A stretch of 18,934 nucleotides of DNA from Bacteroidota bacterium (GTDB lineage: Bacteria > Bacteroidota > Bacteroidia > Flavobacteriales > Flavobacteriaceae). The notes beneath the pieces were generated by a model that saw only the letters and a program-made list of their open reading frames with translations, was not told the DNA's origin and did not search any database. Below, in pieces: positions 14,769 through 18,934 of this stretch (position 1 is its first letter; each line of letters opens with the position of its first letter). The stretch covers positions 1 through 18,934 of the forward strand of contig JAEZGB010000182.1 in NCBI GenBank assembly GCA_023437485.1, written 5' to 3'. Made by a program: the position numbers and the translations under genes.

Positions 14769-16017
14769 CCTTGAGGTATAAATTGTTTTCAATAATGCTT
14801 CCGTAAACAAAACCTTTCATGGACCGCCCCACGAAAGCCGAATTCTTTGATCTGGAAAGGATATTCCGTTGCGAAAACTGCCATTCGCGGTCCGGGTCAA
14901 AAAGAGCCAGGTGCGCCGCAGCGCCAATTTCAAGAGGTTTTTCAGCCACCTTAAAACGATTGCGGCCTGAGGTAAGTTTCTGTACGACGGTATCGGTGTC
15001 AAATACAGTTCCCAACGCGCCAAATGCCGATTCAAGCCCCGTGGTCCCATTTTCGGCAAGGGCGAATTCCACTTTTTTGTGTTCGACATCAATGGGGTTG
15101 TGATCACTGGTAATCATATCAATCGTTCCGTCAAGGACCGCCTCCCGAAGCGCCTCAACATGCCGGGGCGAACGCAACGGTGGAGTAACCTTGACATGGG
15201 TGTCAAAGCCGGTTAGCGCCCCGTCATCCAGGGTAAGGTGATGTACCGATGCACTACAGGTAAGGTCAAGGCCTTTTTTCTTCGCTTCGCGGATCAAGTT
15301 CGCCGAACCCGCAGTGGAGATGGTGGGGAGGTGCAGGCGCCCGCCCGTGTATTCCAAAATCATCAGATTTCGGGAGACGGCCAGTTCCTCGGCCAGTGCC
15401 GGAATGCCGCGCAATCCCAATTGGCCCGCTGTTTTTCCTTCATGTACCAGGCCTTTCGCTGCAATCGACGGGTCCATGCAATACGCAATGACCAGCGCGC
15501 CCAGATCGGCCGAATACTGCAACGCTATCTTGAGCAGGTTCCCCTCCTCGATGTGTTTATTGTAGTCGCCGAAAGCTACAGCGCCGGCCAGGGCCATATC
15601 GTAAATTTCAGCCAGGTCTTTACCTTTAGCCTCACGGGTAAGGTTCCCGATCGGGTGTGCGATGCTTCCAAGGTTTTGGCTCCTGGCCAGGGCCCAGCTA
15701 ATCTGCGATGCATTGTCGGCCGCGGGAATGCCTGCGGGTTGGAGCGCAACATCGGTAAACCCTGAAAGTGCCGCCGCCCGGACTTCGGATTCCAAAGTTC
15801 CCCGTTCTTCACGGCCAGGTTCGCCGGTACTGATCCCCGAATCAAAAAAACCGGGAGAAATATGAAGGTTTTCCCGTTCGATCACCCGGGCCCCGTCCAA
15901 TTCTGCACCAGGCCCAAAATGTGAAATAGCTCCGCGTTCAATCACAAGATCGCCACTCTGTCCGTGCCATTTGCCACCGGGATTGACGATGGTTGCGTTT
16001 CGGAGTATCAGCTTCAT
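14758..16017 (-). CDS. Dihydroorotase-like protein lacking metal-binding histidines (pseudo-dihydroorotase)
   Basis: A 419-residue amidohydrolase-superfamily protein of type I dihydroorotase length. It keeps the flanking architecture: an N-terminal beta part (MKLILRNATIVNP), then HISPGFFDSGISTGEPGREE where active enzymes have D-x-H-x-H-x-R-E-P-G. Here both metal-ligand histidines are replaced (G61, S63) and so is the substrate arginine (G65). The second-site histidine (usually in H-C-E-D) is also missing (AYCMDP), while D151, H229 (LHLPTIST) and D305 (TSDHNP) remain. It is thus unlikely to interconvert dihydroorotate and carbamoyl-aspartate. It could be a structural partner, like the inactive PyrC' of Pseudomonas, or have a new role. 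ATG 16017 overlaps the BatA-like stop (ATGA). Confidence 0.9.
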   Translation of the reverse strand: MKLILRNATIVNPGGKWHGQSGDLVIERGAISHFGPGAELDGARVIERENLHISPGFFDSGISTGEPGREERGTLESEVRAAALSGFTDVALQPAGIPAADNASQISWALARSQNLGSIAHPIGNLTREAKGKDLAEIYDMALAGAVAFGDYNKHIEEGNLLKIALQYSADLGALVIAYCMDPSIAAKGLVHEGKTAGQLGLRGIPALAEELAVSRNLMILEYTGGRLHLPTISTAGSANLIREAKKKGLDLTCSASVHHLTLDDGALTGFDTHVKVTPPLRSPRHVEALREAVLDGTIDMITSDHNPIDVEHKKVEFALAENGTTGLESAFGALGTVFDTDTVVQKLTSGRNRFKVAEKPLEIGAAAHLALFDPDREWQFSQRNILSRSKNSAFVGRSMKGFVYGSIIENNLYLKDEN

Positions 16018-17927
16018 TTGACAAATTTTTGGATTAAAACTTCGAATGCCGCGAAAAGAAGGGCTAAAATAACAAACCATTTCCAGATATCTGTCCCGGT
16101 GCGGTCTGATTCAAGCTGGTCAAAAACGGCACCGACTGATTCGGCAGTCTCAAAATCGGCCAGCATTGATGGGTCAGGCGCGGGGTAGCTTTCCTGTCGG
16201 TCATAATTGAAACTCAGCGGGGCCAGGACCCTGTCGCGGTCAAAAACCTCATAATTGCCGGCGCGCTTCGGATTGTCAGTAAAAGTCAATTTGGCGGCGC
16301 CGCCTTGTAGTTGCTGAAGGGGAATGAATTTATCGTCATCGCTCCGTACTTCAAGCACTCCCTGTCCAACATTTTCGGCGTCGATCAATACAGGTAAGGG
16401 ATCGCCAATAACAGCGGAATGCAAACCCCCGCGGCTGGCTATGCGTGCCATATTGTAAAACGTGGGGACAATAAGTGGCGAGGACTGAAAATTTCCGTGT
16501 TCACGGCTTAAAGGTGAGGCAAAGGCAAAGACATTTGACATGCCACGCCGGCCTGAAGCCAGGAACGGCCGGCCATCTTCAAAGGAAAGCGCGGGTGACG
16601 CGGTTGATTTGACCGTGTATGAAAGTTGCGCCGTCGGATATTGGAAATTGTCGATTTTCTTTTCGAAAACTTGCGCAAACAACGGGTGCCCAAATGCGAT
16701 CCGGGTAACCTGTCTGGCTGATTTGGTTGGTTGGGACAGAGTTATTCCACCCAATTTCCCAAGCAACGGGTTGAGCGCCATTCCCGATGATGCCGACGGA
16801 ATTGCGATAATGGTTCCGCCCTGTTGGCCAAATGCCTCGAGTGTGGAGAGCAATGCCGGAGAGATTTCGTCGGGTTCATTCAGGATCACCGCGTCCTGAC
16901 GGGAAATAAGGTTGTAGTCCAGGGAACGCGGCTCGGCGTTGGCGAAATTGAATTCGTCAGGGGTGTAGATTTTTCTCATGAACCCTGCCTTTGATTCATC
17001 GCCAATGGCAAGAACGTTGACTTTTTTGGGCGGCGAAATGCTAAAGTAATACCGGTTGTCAAATGCCAGTCCATTATCGGTAACCGACGCAAAGCCGTGA
17101 AAACCTGATTTTGGGAGCGTCAGGCTGATTCGATTGGCGCCCGTCAATTTTCCCGTTTGCGTTTTGGCAATTAGTTTTCCGCGATTGTAAAGCGCGACCG
17201 GAACGGCTGGGGCATCGCCTGATGATTTTATGCTGATCCCCACCTGGTAAAAATCGCCGGTGGTACCTTCAATAAATACGCTGTCGATGGATACATTTGT
17301 CTTTTGCTCAGCTTTTGGGACGATGAAGCGGACAGTTGCACGTGTATCGATTGATTTCAGTTCACGTGCCGAAAGCCCCACGGCATCGGTGATAATCACG
17401 ATGTCCCGTGCGGCGCCCGCTCGTGTGCCAATTCTGGCCATTTGTGATTCCAGGTCAAAGGCAAGCGCGCTGTAGGGGAGCTGCTGCAAATCCGGTCGGA
17501 CTGATTTGATATCGGTGTCCCAAAACGCATCGTCATTGGTGAGCAGTGAAAAGGTCCGGCCTTCAGGGACTTCCTGCAACAGTTCCTCAATAGACCTTCT
17601 CAGGAGTTCGCCCTGCTTGCCGCGGGCCTGCATGCTGTGCGAATTGTCCAAAACAATAAACAATTCATTGCCTGCGCCCGATTGTTTCGCCGGAAAATAC
17701 GGTTGCGAGAACGCTGTGACTATCGCCGCGAGGAGCAACATTCGGGATGCCAGCAACAGGTATTTTTTGAGTTTGGAACTTTTGCGCGTCTGGATTGAAA
17801 GTTCCCTGAGAAACCGCACGTTGGTGAAATATTCTTTCTTGAACCGCCTGAGTTGGAACAGGTGCACCAAGACAGGGATGATCAGCAGGAATAAAAAATA
17901 GAGGATTTCAGGGTTTTTAAACTGCAT
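16014..17927 (-). CDS. BatA-like VWA-domain membrane protein
   Basis: A 637-residue inner-membrane protein. The N-terminus MQFKNPEILYFLFLLIIPVLVHLFQLRRFKK matches the aerotolerance-regulator (BatA) N-terminal domain, with helices at about 8-24 and 56-75. A von Willebrand factor A domain follows from about 88; its MIDAS metal site begins DNSHS (D94, S96, S98), and later IITDAVG could supply another ligand. A long extracytoplasmic part without motifs that I recognise spans about 220-610, and a last helix at 612-632 anchors the C-terminus. ATG 17927 starts the canonical N-terminus; the upstream TTG at 17969 is rejected. It heads the - strand operon, overlapping the dihydroorotase-like gene by 4 bases. 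The operon contains no MoxR ATPase, which usually accompanies Bat proteins. Its role is uncertain. Confidence 0.9.
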   Translation of the reverse strand: MQFKNPEILYFLFLLIIPVLVHLFQLRRFKKEYFTNVRFLRELSIQTRKSSKLKKYLLLASRMLLLAAIVTAFSQPYFPAKQSGAGNELFIVLDNSHSMQARGKQGELLRRSIEELLQEVPEGRTFSLLTNDDAFWDTDIKSVRPDLQQLPYSALAFDLESQMARIGTRAGAARDIVIITDAVGLSARELKSIDTRATVRFIVPKAEQKTNVSIDSVFIEGTTGDFYQVGISIKSSGDAPAVPVALYNRGKLIAKTQTGKLTGANRISLTLPKSGFHGFASVTDNGLAFDNRYYFSISPPKKVNVLAIGDESKAGFMRKIYTPDEFNFANAEPRSLDYNLISRQDAVILNEPDEISPALLSTLEAFGQQGGTIIAIPSASSGMALNPLLGKLGGITLSQPTKSARQVTRIAFGHPLFAQVFEKKIDNFQYPTAQLSYTVKSTASPALSFEDGRPFLASGRRGMSNVFAFASPLSREHGNFQSSPLIVPTFYNMARIASRGGLHSAVIGDPLPVLIDAENVGQGVLEVRSDDDKFIPLQQLQGGAAKLTFTDNPKRAGNYEVFDRDRVLAPLSFNYDRQESYPAPDPSMLADFETAESVGAVFDQLESDRTGTDIWKWFVILALLFAAFEVLIQKFVK

Positions 17928-17957
17928 TCCGAGGTTTTTCGCGCAAAAGTGGCCTGC

Positions 17958-17965
17958 CAAAAATA
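17958..17965 (-). promoter_or_regulatory. Candidate Bacteroidota -7 box for the BatA-like operon
   Basis: On the - strand TATTTTTG fits TAnnTTTG; transcription would begin near 17951, 24 bases before ATG 17927. A 10-base perfect palindrome ATTGGCCAAT (17972-17981) lies just upstream, between the -7 box and the expected -33 position. No -33 element at normal spacing. If real, the operon is independent of the helicase gene 71 bases upstream. Confidence 0.4.
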
Positions 17966-17998
17966 ACAATGATTGGCCAATTTAGCACACCTGCGGGG

Positions 17999-18934
17999 CT
18001 ATTTCTTTTTGCGTTTTGCGTTTTGCGTACGCAATAGATTGCGGTTTACGGACCCTCCTGTCTTTTTCTTGGTTTTGGACGGCCCTCCCAAATTGACCTT
18101 CTTATTTTTTTCGGTTTTTTCATGGAAAGCGCCTTCGCCCGAGAGTTTGGGTTTTTTGAGCAGGAATTTTACTTTTTCCTTTTCTTTTTCCGGGCCTATG
18201 AGCTCCCTGGAAACCGCTACGCCCTGGGGAATGTCGCGCATCGGGACCTCGCGCTGCATCAGCAGTTCGGCTTCAATCAGCAAATCCTCATCACGGGGAG
18301 TTACAAAACTCAACGCATTCCCGCTGGCATCGGCCCGACCGGTGCGGCCGATCCGGTGGATGTAGTGCTCAGGGGTCTCGGGCATTTCAAAATTGAGCAC
18401 GTGCGATATATTGGAAATGTCGAGGCCCCGCGCCATGACGTCAGTGGTGATCAAACCGCGAAGGTTGCCGCGCTGGAAGGATGCCATCGCGTTCAGCCTG
18501 TAGTTCTGTGACTTGTTTGAGTGGATCACACCAAAGGCGTTTGGAACCGCGGCGTCGATCCGCTCATGGAGCATGTCGGCAATTTTTTTATTATTGACAA
18601 AGACCAGCACACGTTCCATCGCATCGTCGGTATCCAATAAATGAAGCAGCAGGTTTATCTTGGTGTTAAAGTTGGGCACGCGGAAGGCAGCCTGCGTGAT
18701 TTTTTCAAGCGGAGTGCCTGATGGAGCCAGTGTCACCTCTTCAGGATAATCAAAGTAATCTTCAAGAACCTTGTCAACATCTTCAGTCATCGTGGCCGAA
18801 AACAGTATATTTTGGCGTTTTGGCCGCATCATCGCCAAAATGGAGGTCACCTGCGGCCGAAAGCCAAGGTTGAGCATCTCGTCAAACTCATCGATTACCA
18901 GTTTCTGCGTTTCGTCAAACCGAAGCACGTTGTC
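17999..18934 (-). CDS. DEAD-box-type RNA helicase, C-terminal part (5' end outside window)
   Basis: The frame runs off the right edge; 311 residues are visible, starting DNVLRFDETQ. These hold the end of helicase domain 1 and all of domain 2: motif II DEFD (15-18), motif III SAT (46-48), motif IV VLVFVN, motif V TTDVMARGLD (163-172) and motif VI HRIGRTGR (193-200). A Lys-rich tail of about 60 residues ends ...KRKKK, probably binding RNA. DEAD-box proteins unwind RNA duplexes with ATP in ribosome assembly, cold adaptation or mRNA decay. Motif II is DEFD, not DEAD. The visible GTG at 18928 is not the true start; the open frame continues beyond the edge. Confidence 0.93.
   Translation of the reverse strand, partial: DNVLRFDETQKLVIDEFDEMLNLGFRPQVTSILAMMRPKRQNILFSATMTEDVDKVLEDYFDYPEEVTLAPSGTPLEKITQAAFRVPNFNTKINLLLHLLDTDDAMERVLVFVNNKKIADMLHERIDAAVPNAFGVIHSNKSQNYRLNAMASFQRGNLRGLITTDVMARGLDISNISHVLNFEMPETPEHYIHRIGRTGRADASGNALSFVTPRDEDLLIEAELLMQREVPMRDIPQGVAVSRELIGPEKEKEKVKFLLKKPKLSGEGAFHEKTEKNKKVNLGGPSKTKKKTGGSVNRNLLRTQNAKRKKK

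Noticed and set aside
15238..15765. 175-residue + strand frame opposite the dihydroorotase-like gene
   Set aside because: Shadow of the real gene; no motif, and the opposite strand has conserved amidohydrolase sequence throughout.
16018..16080. Longer dihydroorotase-like N-terminus from ATG 16080
   Set aside because: It would overlap the BatA-like gene by 67 bases, and the extra 21 residues do not resemble the family; MKLILRNATIVNP at 16017 does.
14758..17927. A novel defence or pyrimidine island built from the BatA-like/pseudo-dihydroorotase operon
   Set aside because: No nuclease, toxin or mobility gene is present, and the cluster resembles a stable flavobacterial arrangement; only the altered active site was kept as a finding.
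1..18934. tRNA, rRNA, riboswitch, CRISPR array, insertion sequence, phage or defence system
   Set aside because: None of the usual marks was seen: no cloverleaf with CCA or T-loop, no regular spacer-repeat array, no transposase or integrase, and no known defence domains.

Overview
This window looks like a chromosomal segment from a Bacteroidota bacterium, most likely family Flavobacteriaceae. Three kinds of evidence point there: a secreted peptidase ending in a type IX secretion (T9SS) type A sorting domain; candidate promoters of the Bacteroidota form (TAnnTTTG at -7) with no clear Shine-Dalgarno sequences; and several proteins whose sequences match flavobacterial families I recognise (ECF sigma factor plus 50-aa partner, BatA-like protein plus dihydroorotase-like protein, cysteine-poor endonuclease III). 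I see no phage, insertion sequence, tRNA, rRNA, CRISPR array or recognisable defence system. Most of it is ordinary, densely packed core-type chromosome.

Layout. (1) 3-3870, + strand: the 3' part of a YfhO-family membrane protein, a GT4-like glycosyltransferase and a lipid-linked oligosaccharide flippase, all overlapping by a few bases; this is a surface-polysaccharide operon. (2) 3946-4476, - strand: a small secreted protein with four degenerate tyrosine/glycine repeats, with its own terminator. (3) 4630-5793, +: a secreted M28 zinc aminopeptidase with T9SS signal. (4) 5790-8582, -: UvrA. (5) 8875-9649, +: an ECF sigma factor and a 50-aa companion, ending in a strong terminator. (6) 9646-10326, -: endonuclease III without iron-sulfur cysteines; divergent to 10356-10808, +: a Bcp-type peroxiredoxin. 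(7) 10807-10983: a 177-bp intergenic element bounded by inverted heptamer repeats. (8) 10986-12446, -: a conserved 486-aa protein of unknown function. (9) 12532-13796, +: an MBL-fold hydrolase starting at TTG, and a membrane-anchored hypothetical protein. (10) 17927-13793, -: a tight operon of BatA-like VWA protein, dihydroorotase-like protein that has lost its metal-binding histidines, small membrane protein and serine esterase. (11) 17999-18934, -: the 3' part of a DEAD-box-type RNA helicase with a DEFD motif II.

Genes work together mainly within operons: polysaccharide building and export in (1); DNA repair and peroxide defence in (4) and (6), although those are separate units; and an envelope-associated cluster in (10). 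Three of the five convergent gene pairs share a 4-base stop-codon overlap, and one terminator lies wholly inside the end of the opposing gene, so the genome here is very compact. The most interesting items are the pseudo-dihydroorotase, the heptamer-repeat element, the Fe-S-less endonuclease III with a C-terminal tail encoded by its neighbour's terminator, and two conserved families with no known function.
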